A stretch of 63,012 nt of DNA from JAEZVV01 sp036652035 (GTDB taxonomy: Bacteria; Pseudomonadota; Gammaproteobacteria; Burkholderiales; Burkholderiaceae_F), in NCBI GenBank assembly GCA_036652035.1, contig JAVVWR010000008.1:1-63012 (forward strand). Reading direction: 5' to 3'. Every line of letters starts with the position of its first letter. The stretch's first letter is position 1. Of the stretch, positions 17,729 through 26,663 are shown in pieces. The position numbers were made by a program, and so were the translations under genes. The notes under the pieces were generated by a model. That model ran no database searches and was not told the DNA's origin. It saw only the letters and a program-made list of their open reading frames with translations.

Positions 17729-18928
17729 ATGCCCATTCAGCTCGACGTCTATTTCACCCTCGCCGCCGCGGCCGCCCTGCTCGTCATTGGCCAGCGCGTG
17801 ATCGACCGGGTGGAATTTCTATCCGATTACTCGATTCCTCCCGCCGTGGTGGGCGGGCTGCTCGGCGCGATCTTCATCACCGTGCTGCACGCCACCTCAC
17901 CCGCCCGGATCGAATTCGACCGCTCGCTGCTCTCTCCGCTCAACATCCTGTTCTTCACCACCGTCGGCCTCACCGCCGACGCGCGATCGCTCAAGAAAGG
18001 CGGACGCGCGCTGCTGCTTTTCCTCGCGCTCGTGGTGGGCTCGCTCTTCATGCAGAACATCATCGGGATCGTGATCGCCCGGCTTTTTGATCTGCATCCG
18101 GTCAACGGCCTGATCGCCGGCTCGATCACGCTCGCCGGTGGCCATGGCACGGGCGCGGCCTGGGCCGCCAAATTCGCAGAAGAACGCGGCCTGACCAATG
18201 TCACCGAACTCGCGCTCGCCTCGGCCACCTTCGGGCTCTTGATCGGCGGCTTTACCGGCGGCCCGCTCGGTGGCTGGCTGATCCGCCGCTACAAACTCCA
18301 GCCCGAAACCGACACCGGCCACCCGGTCGAGAGCCCTGAAACCATGCCGGCGACCATCACCCAGCGCACCCTGGTGGTGACGCTGCTGTTGGCCTTCGGT
18401 TCGATGGCGATTGGCCTTGCCGCTTACGACATGCTGGGCAAGGGCCCGATCACGCTGCCCAGCTTTATCTGGGCCCTGCTGGTCGGCGTGATCGCCCGCA
18501 ACGTCTGCTCCTTCACCCACATCTACCAGGTCGATGACCGTACCGTCGAACTGCTGGGCGGGCTCACGCTCTCGCTCTTTCTGGCGATGGTGATCATGAC
18601 GCTCAAGCTCGGCGAGCTGCTTGATCTGGCCGGTCCAATCGCGGTGATCCTGGCGGTGCAGACCGCAGCCGTCCTGCTCTACGCCAAGTTCGTCACCTTC
18701 CGGCTGATGGGCAGCAATTACGACGCCGCCCTGCTCGCCACCGGGCAGGTCGGTTTTTCGCTCGGCTCGACCGCCACCGCCGTGGCCAACATGCAATCGG
18801 TGGCCACGCACTTCGGCTATTCGCCGCTCGCCTTTCTGCTGGTGCCGATCACCGGCGCCTTCCTGATCGACATCGCCAATGCGCTGACGATCCAGACCTT
18901 CTTGTTGCTGCCATGGTTCAACTGGTAA
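17729..18928 (+). CDS. gltS: sodium/glutamate symporter GltS
   Basis: A 399-residue inner-membrane Na+/glutamate symporter, equal in length to the E. coli protein. It shows two inverted halves of transmembrane helices. The N-half has the conserved LAGGHGTGAAWAAKFAEE re-entrant loop; the C-half has the matching LATGQVGFSLGSTATAVANM loop, both characteristic of ESS-family transporters. The final residues (FLLLPWFNW) overlap the start of the downstream TAXI-family gene by 16 bp, implying translational coupling. Glutamate uptake would supply the large NAD-glutamate dehydrogenase encoded upstream. Confidence 0.94.
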   Translation: MPIQLDVYFTLAAAAALLVIGQRVIDRVEFLSDYSIPPAVVGGLLGAIFITVLHATSPARIEFDRSLLSPLNILFFTTVGLTADARSLKKGGRALLLFLALVVGSLFMQNIIGIVIARLFDLHPVNGLIAGSITLAGGHGTGAAWAAKFAEERGLTNVTELALASATFGLLIGGFTGGPLGGWLIRRYKLQPETDTGHPVESPETMPATITQRTLVVTLLLAFGSMAIGLAAYDMLGKGPITLPSFIWALLVGVIARNVCSFTHIYQVDDRTVELLGGLTLSLFLAMVIMTLKLGELLDLAGPIAVILAVQTAAVLLYAKFVTFRLMGSNYDAALLATGQVGFSLGSTATAVANMQSVATHFGYSPLAFLLVPITGAFLIDIANALTIQTFLLLPWFNW

Positions 18929-20463
18929 TCCGCGCCCTGCTCGCACTCGCCCTGGTGCTGCTGGCCGGCTGCCAGCGCGGGCCGGATCAGGAAATCGTTC
19001 GCTCCGAACTGCAGTCGCAGCTCGATGCCGCACTCGGCGGCCACGTCCTGCAGATCGAAAACCTGCGGCGTTCAGGCTCGACCGCCGTCAAGGAAACGGA
19101 AGGCCGTGGCCGCCTGGTCTATTACAACGCCCGCCTCCAGCTCACCCGCGATTACGACTTCACCAAGTGGGACGCGCACAGCGTGGCAACCCTGGCCGAC
19201 CTGCTGGGCGCGGGCGCGCAAGGCATCAGCGGGCTCAAGCGCGAAGGCAATGTCGCGGGCGACGTGATCGGCGTTTACGGTCGCGCCGCCTTTGTTGACG
19301 ACAGCGGGCGCTGGGGCCTGGTTCCCACCGCGCCGGCGCAGCGCGAGATCGAGCAGCGCCTGCAGGCCGCCGCCGGCGCCGCCGGAACGATCGAGCAAGC
19401 CGCCGCCGCCGCCTCGGCCAAAGTGGCGCAGGTCGATGTACTCAACCGCGAGATTCCGCCTACACCCGCCGAACAATCGATCGCCCAGATCCGTGGGCTG
19501 CTCGCGGCCCGCAGCAACATTCCACCCGCCGAGCGCGAAGCGATCGTGACGGCGGAACTGGACCGCGCCTGGCGCAACGCCCGCGCTCGCATCGAGCAAT
19601 ACGGCACCCGCCTGCTGCTGGTGGCCGCGCCACCGGGCGGCGCGTATGCCGAAACCGCGGCCGCCCTGCGCTCGCGCGCCGAGTTCTCCAAGCTGCCGCT
19701 GGAAATCAGCGATACCGAGGGCAGCGTCGCCAACATCCGACTGCTGGCCGCCGGCCGCGCCGACTTTGCATTGGTCCAGAACGATATCGCCGCCGCCGCG
19801 TATGCCGGCACCGGTCGCTTCGCCGGTGCGCCGCAGCGCGAGCTGCGCGCGGTCGCCAGCCTGTTCCCCGAAGCGGTTCAACTGGTGGCGCGCGCCGGCA
19901 GCGGCATCGCCAACGTGCAGGACCTGGCAGGCAAAAAGGTCAACCTCGGGCCCGAAGGCTCGGGCACCCGCGCCAACGCGCTCGAAGTGCTGGCCAATGC
20001 CGGGCTCGACCCGGCGCAGCTGATCGCCTTCGACCTCGCTCCCGCGCCCGCCGCCGCCAAACTCACCGCGGGCGAGATCGACGCGCTGTTCTACACCGTC
20101 CACGCGCCTGCGCCGATCCTCCAGGCGGTCGCCGCACGCGCCAAGGTGACGTGGGTGACGATCCCGGCCAACGACGCCACGCGCACGGCGGGGCTGCTTC
20201 CCATCACTCTGCCGGCGCGCACCTACGCCGGCCAGAACCGGCCGGTGGACACCGTCGCCGCCACCGCCCTGATGGTCACCCGCGCCGATGTTCCGGCCGA
20301 GAAAGTGGTGCAGATGGTCCGCCTGCTATTCGAGCCCCGTGCCGCCGACGTCGAAAGCGCGATCCTCTCGCACATCAACGCCCGCACCGCACGCGAAGGC
20401 GTGACGATTCCCTGGTACCCGGCCGCCGCCGCCTTGCTCAAGCCCGCACCGCAGCCGCCGTAG
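18913..20463 (+). CDS. TAXI-family TRAP-transporter-type solute-binding lipoprotein
   Basis: A 516-residue lipoprotein (signal IRALLALALVLLAG then Cys20). Residues about 25-135 form an extra N-terminal domain I do not recognise (YYNARLQLTRDYDFTKWD, GVYGRAAFVDDSGRWGLVP). A linker follows, and from about 230 a TAXI periplasmic-binding fold: LLLVAAPPGGAYAETAAAL, ADFALVQNDIAA, GKKVNLGPEGSGTRANALEV, TAGEIDALFYTVHAPAP. TAXI proteins normally serve TRAP transporters with DctQ/DctM-like membrane subunits. None is adjacent; instead the gene overlaps gltS. It may be a stand-alone binding protein delivering a substrate elsewhere, or may function with GltS. That link is inference from gene order. Confidence 0.88.
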   Translation: MVQLVIRALLALALVLLAGCQRGPDQEIVRSELQSQLDAALGGHVLQIENLRRSGSTAVKETEGRGRLVYYNARLQLTRDYDFTKWDAHSVATLADLLGAGAQGISGLKREGNVAGDVIGVYGRAAFVDDSGRWGLVPTAPAQREIEQRLQAAAGAAGTIEQAAAAASAKVAQVDVLNREIPPTPAEQSIAQIRGLLAARSNIPPAEREAIVTAELDRAWRNARARIEQYGTRLLLVAAPPGGAYAETAAALRSRAEFSKLPLEISDTEGSVANIRLLAAGRADFALVQNDIAAAAYAGTGRFAGAPQRELRAVASLFPEAVQLVARAGSGIANVQDLAGKKVNLGPEGSGTRANALEVLANAGLDPAQLIAFDLAPAPAAAKLTAGEIDALFYTVHAPAPILQAVAARAKVTWVTIPANDATRTAGLLPITLPARTYAGQNRPVDTVAATALMVTRADVPAEKVVQMVRLLFEPRAADVESAILSHINARTAREGVTIPWYPAAAALLKPAPQPP

Positions 20464-20539
20464 CGGCCAGCCGGTGACCGCCGACACGGACACGCCCTCG
20501 TATCCCGCCTAAAGTGACGCTCCCCCTTCGGAGCGCCCC

Positions 20540-20929
20540 ATGCAAAACGCCTACGGCTTTGGCAAGACCACACCGCTGTCCTTCGACGACGCCCTCACCG
20601 CCGTGACGGCAGCGCTCGCCGCCGAAGGCTTCGGCATCCTGACCGAGATCGACGTCGCCGCGACCATGAAGAAAAAACTCGACCTCGATCTGCCGCCCTA
20701 CAAGATTCTGGGAGCCTGCAATCCGCCGTTCGCGCACCGTGCGCTCAGCGCCGAGCCGACCGTGGGCTTGCTGCTGCCGTGCAACGTGGTGGTGCGCGTC
20801 GCCGACGGCACCACTCACATCGAATTCATGGACCCCGCGCTGATGCAGACGATGACAAACAACGCCGAACTGGCCCAGGTCGCGGCCGCGGTGCGCGAGC
20901 GCCTGCTGCGGGTGATGGACGCGGTCTGA
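20540..20929 (+). CDS. DUF302 domain-containing protein
   Basis: A 129-residue protein of DUF302: FDDALTAVTAALAAEGFGILTEID, then YKILGACNPPFAHRAL with the family's conserved cysteine, then VGLLLPCNVVVR and a C-terminal helix. The fold is known but the function is undefined; members often occur with metal, sulfur or redox genes. It has a GGAG ribosome-binding site eight bases upstream. The 270 bp between this gene and the next (20930-21199) hold no gene I can support, only a short GC hairpin at 20957-20973. Confidence 0.88.
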   Translation: MQNAYGFGKTTPLSFDDALTAVTAALAAEGFGILTEIDVAATMKKKLDLDLPPYKILGACNPPFAHRALSAEPTVGLLLPCNVVVRVADGTTHIEFMDPALMQTMTNNAELAQVAAAVRERLLRVMDAV

Positions 20930-21199
20930 TCACGCCGGCTTTTTCCACAAGACAAGGCCCGCTGCGCGCGGGCGCTTGGTTCGTGGCGCCGGAGCGCTTC
21001 CGGGCTCGATCTCCCGCATTCGGGCGCCGGGAGCCGCGCTGGCCGCCGATCAGGCTCATTTTTCCGAGCGCAGGCCCGCCGCGCGAACTCATCACTACGG
21101 TTGGATCAAATCCTCGGCCCGAGCCCGGGCCACGGCGCCAATACACTCATCGGCACGCGCGGCGAAGGGTTGCGCACCTGTTCCACCAGAGGATTGCCG

Positions 21200-22222
21200 A
21201 TGAAGAACACTCTTGTCCCGGTTGCGCTGGCCCTGGCCGCAGCAACCCTGTCGCTGCCGGCGCATGCCGGCAAGACGCTTGACGCCGTCAAGGCGCGTGG
21301 CCAGATCAGCTGCGGCGTCAACACCTCGGCGCCGGGCTTTTCGGCCGCCGACAGCCAAGGCCGCTGGACCGGTCTGGACGTGGACTTCTGCCGTAGCGTG
21401 GCCGCCGCCGTGCTGGGCGACGCCAACAAGGTCAAGTTCGTTCCGCTCAATTCGCCGCAGCGCTTCTCGGCCCTGCAAGCGGGTGAGGTCGACATCCTGG
21501 CGCGCAACACCACCTGGTCGCTGACGCGCGACGCCTCGCTCGGCGCCGTGTTTGCCGCGATCAACTACTTCGACGGTCAGGGTTTCATGGTCGCCAAGAA
21601 GCTCAAGGTCGACAGCGCCAAGAAGCTCAACAACGCCGCCGTGTGCGTGCAGTCGGGCACCAGCAGCGAAAAGAACGTGGCCGACTTCTTCGCCGCCAAC
21701 GGCATGAAGTACAAGACCGTGGTGTTCGACACCACCGAGGCCACCCAATCGGCCTTCCTGTCGGGCCGCTGTCAGGTCTACACCACCGACATGAGCGACC
21801 TGGCTGGCGCCCGCACCCGCGCGCCCAACCCGGCCGACTACGTGATCCTGCCGGAAGTCATTTCCAAAGAGCCGCTCGGTCCGTCGGTGCGCCGCGGCGA
21901 TGACGAGTGGTTCCAGATCGTTCGCTGGACCCAGTTCGCCCTGCTCGACGCCGAAGAAAACGGTCTGACCCAGGCCAACGTCGACCAGATCAAGAAGACC
22001 AGCAAGGATCCCAATGTCCTGCGTCTGCTGGGCGTATCGGAAGACACCGGCAAGCTGCTCGGCCTGGATCGCGAATGGGCTTACCGCGTGGTCAAGCAGG
22101 TCGGCAACTACGGCGAGAGCTTCGAGCGCAACCTCGGACCCAAGACTCCGCTCAACCTGCCGCGCGGCGTCAACAAGCTATGGAACAAGGGCGGTCTGAT
22201 GTACGCCCCGCCGATCCGCTAA
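21200..22222 (+). CDS. aapJ: amino-acid ABC transporter binding protein AapJ-like, copy 1
   Basis: A 340-residue periplasmic binding protein (family 3) starting at ATG 21200 after AGAGGA. A Sec signal peptide (PVALALAAATLSLPAHA) is followed by the AapJ-type N-terminus KTLDAVKARGQISCGV and the signature GLDVDFCRSVAAAVLGD. The C-terminal segment RGDDEWFQIVRW with LGLDREWAYRVVKQVGNYGE is typical of the general L-amino-acid receptor of the Aap/Bzt systems. It captures amino acids for the AapQ/AapM permease encoded downstream. A near-duplicate lies 178 bp downstream, and a terminator-like hairpin separates the two. Confidence 0.93.
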   Translation: MKNTLVPVALALAAATLSLPAHAGKTLDAVKARGQISCGVNTSAPGFSAADSQGRWTGLDVDFCRSVAAAVLGDANKVKFVPLNSPQRFSALQAGEVDILARNTTWSLTRDASLGAVFAAINYFDGQGFMVAKKLKVDSAKKLNNAAVCVQSGTSSEKNVADFFAANGMKYKTVVFDTTEATQSAFLSGRCQVYTTDMSDLAGARTRAPNPADYVILPEVISKEPLGPSVRRGDDEWFQIVRWTQFALLDAEENGLTQANVDQIKKTSKDPNVLRLLGVSEDTGKLLGLDREWAYRVVKQVGNYGESFERNLGPKTPLNLPRGVNKLWNKGGLMYAPPIR

Positions 22223-22271
22223 CTGAATGAAAGCGGGTGGCCGTGGCCGCCCTGCAGGCAAGGCAAGACGG

Positions 22272-22290
22272 CGGCGACAGTCGCCGTTTT
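22272..22290 (+). terminator. terminator-like hairpin after the first binding-protein gene
   Basis: CGGCGAC at 22272-22278 pairs with GTCGCCG at 22280-22286 (the central bases open to form the loop) and is followed by four Ts at 22287-22290. It is a short stem with a short T-run, so probably a leaky terminator or an mRNA 3'-stabiliser for copy 1 of aapJ. Confidence 0.5.
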
Positions 22291-22400
22291 CTCGTCCGCA
22301 CACCGGGCAGCCCACCTCGAGACTCAAGGGTTTGTGACTACACTCGCCGCGATGCGCAGCGGAGCTCTGCGCCCACGCAGCTTCCCACCGAGGAGTGCCC

Positions 22401-23429
22401 ATGTCCCTGAAGCACACGCTTGCCCCCGTCGCGCTGGCCATGGCCGGCGCCGCGTTTTCGCTGCCGGCGCACGCTGGCAAGACTCTCGACGCGGTGAAGG
22501 CGCGCGGCCAGCTCGCCTGCGGCGTCAATACGTCGGCGCCGGGCTTCTCCGCCATCGACAGCCAGGGCAAATGGGCCGGGCTCGACGTGGACTTCTGCCG
22601 CTCGGTCGCGGCCGCCGTGCTGGGCGACGCCAGCAAGGTCAAGTTCGTTGCGCTCAACTCGCAGCAGCGCTTTGCCTCGCTGCAATCGGGCGAGATCGAC
22701 GTGCTGGCGCGCAACTCGACCTGGTCGCTGGCGCGTGACGCCTCGCTCGGCGTGGTCTTCACCGGCATCAATTACTTCGACGGTCAGGGCTTCATGGTTC
22801 CCAGGAAGCTCAACATCGACAACGCCAAGAAGCTCAACAACGCCACCGTCTGTGTTCAGGCCGGCACCACCAGCGAGAAGAACGTCGCCGACTACTTCGC
22901 CGCCAGCGGCATGAAGTACAAGACCGTGGTGTTCGACACCGCCGAAGCGATTCAGTCGGCCTTCTTTGCCGGTCGCTGCCAGGTCTACACCACCGACATG
23001 AGCGATCTCGCCGGCGCCCGCACCAAGAGCCCCAATCCCGCCGATTACGTGATCCTGCCGCAGGTGATCAGCAAGGAGCCGCTCGGCCCCTCGGTGCGCC
23101 GCGGCGATGACGAGTGGTTCCAGATCGTTCGCTGGGCTTTCTTTGTCACGCTCGACGCCGAAGAAAACGGCCTGAACCAGGCCAACGTCGATCAACAGAA
23201 AGCGAGCAGCAAGGACCCGACGGTGCAGCGCCTGCTCGGGGTTTCCGAGGACACCGGCAAGCTGCTCGGGCTCGATCGCGAGTGGGCCTACCGGATCATC
23301 AAGCAGGTCGGCAACTACGGCGAGAGCTTCGAACGCAACCTCGGACCCAAGACTCCGCTCAATCTTCCGCGCGGCGTCAACAATCTGTGGACTAAGGGCG
23401 GCCTGATGTACGCCCCGCCCGTGCGCTAA
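22401..23429 (+). CDS. aapJ: amino-acid ABC transporter binding protein AapJ-like, copy 2
   Basis: A 342-residue paralogue of the preceding gene, from ATG 22401 with AGGAG five bases upstream. My hand alignment of the mature parts finds about 50 differences over roughly 317 positions, so the two are about 84 percent identical and gap-free. This points to a tandem duplication that has diverged. Differences cluster at RWTQFALLD versus RWAFFVTLD and in ligand-facing segments such as AINYFDGQGFMVAKK versus GINYFDGQGFMVPRK, which could shift substrate preference. It is followed by a strong intrinsic terminator only 10 bp before the permease start codon. Confidence 0.93.
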   Translation: MSLKHTLAPVALAMAGAAFSLPAHAGKTLDAVKARGQLACGVNTSAPGFSAIDSQGKWAGLDVDFCRSVAAAVLGDASKVKFVALNSQQRFASLQSGEIDVLARNSTWSLARDASLGVVFTGINYFDGQGFMVPRKLNIDNAKKLNNATVCVQAGTTSEKNVADYFAASGMKYKTVVFDTAEAIQSAFFAGRCQVYTTDMSDLAGARTKSPNPADYVILPQVISKEPLGPSVRRGDDEWFQIVRWAFFVTLDAEENGLNQANVDQQKASSKDPTVQRLLGVSEDTGKLLGLDREWAYRIIKQVGNYGESFERNLGPKTPLNLPRGVNNLWTKGGLMYAPPVR

Positions 23430-23451
23430 GCGGCGATAATCAGCGCGTCGC

Positions 23452-23483
23452 AGGTGGCGGCCTTGGCCGTCACCTTTTTTTTT
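23452..23483 (+). terminator. intrinsic terminator between binding protein and permease genes
   Basis: AGGTGGCGGCC at 23452-23462 pairs with GGCCGTCACCT at 23465-23475 (one G-T wobble; the innermost bases form the loop). The run of nine Ts at 23475-23483 follows. It ends just 10 bp before the aapQ ATG. It is therefore intra-operonic and should reduce permease relative to binding-protein expression. Confidence 0.82.
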
Positions 23484-23493
23484 GCTTCGAGCC

Positions 23494-24663
23494 ATGACGA
23501 CTGATACCCAACTCATCGGAGACGCCGCCTGGCGCCAACGCGAACGAGCCCGCCAGCGCCGCGAATGGGCCGTGCAGGGCACGCTGGTCGTGCTGTTTGT
23601 GCTGCTGGCCGCCGGCTTTGCGGTCAACGTCGCCCACAACCTCGAGGCGCGCCACATCCGCTCCGGCTTCGGCTTCCTCGCGGACCGTGCCGGCTTTGAC
23701 ATTGGCGAGGCGCTGATCGAGTTCTCGTCGGCCGACAGCTACCTGCGTGCGTTTGCCACCGGCATGTTGAACACGCTGCGCGTGGCCGCCGCCGGCATCC
23801 TCGCCGCCACCGTGCTGGGCGTGGTGGTCGGCCTGATGCGCTTGTCGCGCCACCCGCTGATCGCTTTCCTGGGCAGCGCCCATGTCGAGATCTACCGCAA
23901 CATCCCGCTGATCATCCAGCTGCTGGCGATCTACCTGGTCGTCACCGAGCTGCTGCCCGACGCCACCGCCGCGATCCACCTGGGCGACTGGCTGCTGCTA
24001 TCCAAATCCGGCTTGCAGATCGCGGTGCCGGCGCAAGGCCTGCTCGCGCTCGGCCTCGCCGCCGTGGCTGCCGTCGTGGTGGGCGGGCTCGCGCGGCACT
24101 GCCTGCTCGCCCGCATCACCTCGCTCGGCGCCAACGGCCTCGGGCTGATCGCAGGCCTGGGCGCGGGCCTGCTGGCATGGTTGGCGACCGGGCTGCTGCT
24201 GGGCTGGTCACATCCGCACCTCGAAGGCTTCAGCATCGAGGGCGGAGCGGCGCTCACGCCCGAGTTCCTTGCGCTGTGGCTGGGGCTCACGCTTTTCACC
24301 TCGGCTGCGATCGCCGAGATCGTTCGCGCCGGCGTTGCCGCCGTGCCGCGCGGCCAGTGGGACGCCTCGCTGGCTCTGGGCATGAGCCGCGGCCAGGCAG
24401 TGAGCACCATCATTTTTCCGCAAGCGCTGCGGCTGGCGATTCCGCCGCTCGCCAGCCAGTTCATGAACCTGACCAAGAACTCCTCGCTCGCCGTGATCAT
24501 CGGCTACCCGGACCTGGTGTCGATCGGCAACACCTCGATCAACCAGAACGGCCAGGCGCTGGAAGTCATTCTCATCACCATGGCGGTGTATCTGACGCTC
24601 AACCTCGCGATCTCGGCGGTGATGAACACGATCAACGCGCGCGTGACGAGCGCGCCGAGGTAA
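23494..24663 (+). CDS. aapQ: general amino-acid ABC transporter permease AapQ-like
   Basis: A 389-residue inner-membrane permease from ATG 23494. The N-terminal helix (GTLVVLFVLLAAGFAV) and long periplasmic region are typical of AapQ. The His/Glu/Gln-type permease core begins near FATGMLNTLRVAAAG and continues with HVEIYRNIPLIIQL. The coupling EAA loop reads AGVAAVPRGQWDASLALGMS. It would pair with AapM and a cytosolic ATPase. The start lies 10 bp after a strong terminator and has only a weak ribosome-binding site, so expression is probably kept low. Confidence 0.92.
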   Translation: MTTDTQLIGDAAWRQRERARQRREWAVQGTLVVLFVLLAAGFAVNVAHNLEARHIRSGFGFLADRAGFDIGEALIEFSSADSYLRAFATGMLNTLRVAAAGILAATVLGVVVGLMRLSRHPLIAFLGSAHVEIYRNIPLIIQLLAIYLVVTELLPDATAAIHLGDWLLLSKSGLQIAVPAQGLLALGLAAVAAVVVGGLARHCLLARITSLGANGLGLIAGLGAGLLAWLATGLLLGWSHPHLEGFSIEGGAALTPEFLALWLGLTLFTSAAIAEIVRAGVAAVPRGQWDASLALGMSRGQAVSTIIFPQALRLAIPPLASQFMNLTKNSSLAVIIGYPDLVSIGNTSINQNGQALEVILITMAVYLTLNLAISAVMNTINARVTSAPR

Positions 24664-24667
24664 TGCG

Positions 24668-25750
24668 ATGAGCACCACCCTCTTGCCCCCGGCGGCCAGC
24701 GTTCTGACCCGGCTGCGCAGCCAGTTCTTCTATTCGCCCGGCGCCAGCATCGTCACCTTGTTGACCGCCGCCGTGCTGGGTTTTATCGCCTCGCGCCTGA
24801 TCGGCTGGGGCGTGAGCGACGCGGTCTTCGCTCCCGACTACCAGGCTTGCCGCGCCGCGGGCGGCGCCTGCTGGGGTTTCATCGCCGAGAAATGGCGCTT
24901 GATCCTGTTCGGCCGCTACCCCTTTGAAGAGCAGTGGCGGCCAGCCCTGGCGGTCGCCGCGATCGTCGCCATGCTGCTCGTCTCGGCCTGGCCCGGGCTG
25001 TGGAACCGCGCTGGCGCGCGGCTGATCGCGCTCGGCTGGGTGCTGGCGTTTGCCGCCTTCTTCATTCTGATGCTGGGCGGCGTGGCCGGCCTTTCCAAGG
25101 TCGAGACCGACCGCTGGGGCGGTCTGCCGCTGACCGTGATCCTGACCCTGATCGGCATGACCGCGAGCGCGCCGATCGGCATCGCGCTGGCGCTCGCGCG
25201 CCGCTCGCAACTGCCGCTGCTGCGGGCGCTCGCCATCGGCTACATCGAGCTGGTGCGCGGCGTGCCGCTGATCACGGTGCTGTTTGTCGCGACCTTCATC
25301 TTCCCGCTGGTGCTGCCGGCGGACTGGCGGATCGACCCCTTCTGGCGGATCGTGATCGGCATCGTGCTGTTCCAGGCCGCCTACATGGCCGAGACCGTTC
25401 GCGGCGGCCTGCAGACGCTGCCGCGCGGCCAGTACCACGCCGCTCAATCGCTCGGCCTGACCTGGTGGCAGACGCAAGCCAGCGTGATCCTGCCGCAAGC
25501 GCTGGTGGCGGTCATTCCGGCGTTTGTGAACGGCCTCTTGTCGACCTTCATGGACACCTCGCTGGTGACCGTGGTCTCGATGTACGACCTCACCGGCAGC
25601 CTGCGCCTGGCGCTGGGCGACCCGCAGTGGCGCGAGTTCTTTATCGAGGGCTACCTGTTCATCGCTGCGATCTACTTCGTCGCCAGCTTTGCCATGTCGC
25701 GCTACAGCCTGTGGCTCGAAGGTCGCCTCAAGGGCGGCGTCCACCGCTGA
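24668..25750 (+). CDS. aapM: general amino-acid ABC transporter permease AapM-like
   Basis: A 360-residue inner-membrane permease starting 4 bp after the aapQ stop, with GAGG in the aapQ tail as ribosome-binding site. The N-terminal helices (TLLTAAVLGFIASRLIGWG) and the AapM-type YQACRAAGGACWGFIAEKW segment precede the core. YIELVRGVPLITVLFVATF and the EAA loop GGLQTLPRGQYHAAQSLGLT are clear. It completes the membrane part of the Aap importer. The expected AapP ATPase gene does not follow; the next frame is a small gene on the opposite strand. Confidence 0.93.
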   Translation: MSTTLLPPAASVLTRLRSQFFYSPGASIVTLLTAAVLGFIASRLIGWGVSDAVFAPDYQACRAAGGACWGFIAEKWRLILFGRYPFEEQWRPALAVAAIVAMLLVSAWPGLWNRAGARLIALGWVLAFAAFFILMLGGVAGLSKVETDRWGGLPLTVILTLIGMTASAPIGIALALARRSQLPLLRALAIGYIELVRGVPLITVLFVATFIFPLVLPADWRIDPFWRIVIGIVLFQAAYMAETVRGGLQTLPRGQYHAAQSLGLTWWQTQASVILPQALVAVIPAFVNGLLSTFMDTSLVTVVSMYDLTGSLRLALGDPQWREFFIEGYLFIAAIYFVASFAMSRYSLWLEGRLKGGVHR

Positions 25751-25952
25751 GCGCCAGGCCGCGCGCGCGCTGGCGGGAAAACATCGCCGTCAGCGCCGCG
25801 TAGGTCACCCGCACCGAATACAAGGCCAGCCAGGCCGGCAGGATCAGCATCAGCACCCGCAGGCACGACGACGCCAGGCCCCAGTGATCCCAGATCATGG
25901 GGCCGGTGATCCATTCGAAGGCGATCGCCGCGGGCAGAAGGTAACGGAACAT
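25728..25952 (-). CDS. small hydrophobic protein, unknown
   Basis: A possible 74-residue membrane protein. Its ATG at 25952 opens MFRYLLPAAIAFEWITG, a second hydrophobic segment reads LASSCLRVLMLILPAWLALYS, and the C-terminus is basic. It is convergent with aapM and overlaps its last 23 bp. I recognise no family. It occupies the position where the aapP ATPase would be expected but bears no resemblance to one. The hydrophobic pattern supports it; the weak ribosome-binding site argues against. Confidence 0.4.
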   Translation of the reverse strand: MFRYLLPAAIAFEWITGPMIWDHWGLASSCLRVLMLILPAWLALYSVRVTYAALTAMFSRQRARGLALSGGRRP

Positions 25953-26141
25953 GGTCGAGAGTCCTGTCCGGACTATCGGCCGCCAGCCAGCCAGACTTGA
26001 GGGCGGGCTGTCCCGCGACCGGCTTTATCCTCCGTCTTTTCGCGCCGGCTTGAGCCCATGCAAGACTCCACCGGCGCCGCCGACCCACTCACGAACCCGG
26101 GCGCGACAGCCACCCGCCAGCTCCGGACCCCAGGTGAATCC

Positions 26142-26630
26142 ATGAAAATCCACGAGCACATCATCCAGATCAACCCCGCGGGCGACAGCCGCCGGCTCGC
26201 GCTCACCCGTGCGCAGATCTGGGCCGGCCTGGTGCTGCGCGCTGAAGATCCGATGCAGTTCATCCTGGGCCTGGAGCGCGGCGTGGTCCTTGAGCGGATC
26301 GAGGCCGACGGTCGCATCGAACTGGCGCGCGAGCTCGACTTCGGCGGCTTCACCGTGCGCGACCGGGTCCACCTGCGGCCCGAGACCGAAAGCCGCACCG
26401 AGGTTGCCGCCAGCGAACGCTGGCCCGCCAGTTCGATGACGATCCGCATCGAAGAGCCCGCCACCGGCCAGTTCTTCCTGCGTTTCACCTATGAATCGAA
26501 CGAACCCGAGCCGCAAAGCGAGATCGACACCATGAGCCTGGCGCTGCGTCGCCAGGCCTATGAAAAAGCCGATTTCGACACCGCGCAGACGATCCGCCAA
26601 CTGGCCGAGCAAGGTCTGCTCGACGACTAG
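26142..26630 (+). CDS. DUF1857 / SRPBCC-fold (AtaL-like) protein
   Basis: A 162-residue protein from ATG 26142, preceded by AGGTGA at a good distance. It matches DUF1857: KIHEHIIQIN at the N-terminus, LTRAQIWAGLVLRAEDPMQFI, then FTVRDRVHLRPET and LRFTYESNEPE. The family has a START/SRPBCC-like helix-grip fold for hydrophobic ligands, and its members are mostly uncharacterised. An in-frame ATG at 26058 would add 28 unconvincing residues. It is convergent with the MFS transporter gene (33 bp). Confidence 0.85.
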   Translation: MKIHEHIIQINPAGDSRRLALTRAQIWAGLVLRAEDPMQFILGLERGVVLERIEADGRIELARELDFGGFTVRDRVHLRPETESRTEVAASERWPASSMTIRIEEPATGQFFLRFTYESNEPEPQSEIDTMSLALRRQAYEKADFDTAQTIRQLAEQGLLDD

Positions 26631-26663
26631 ACCGATCGCGCGTGGCCCCAGTCCGCCGCGACC

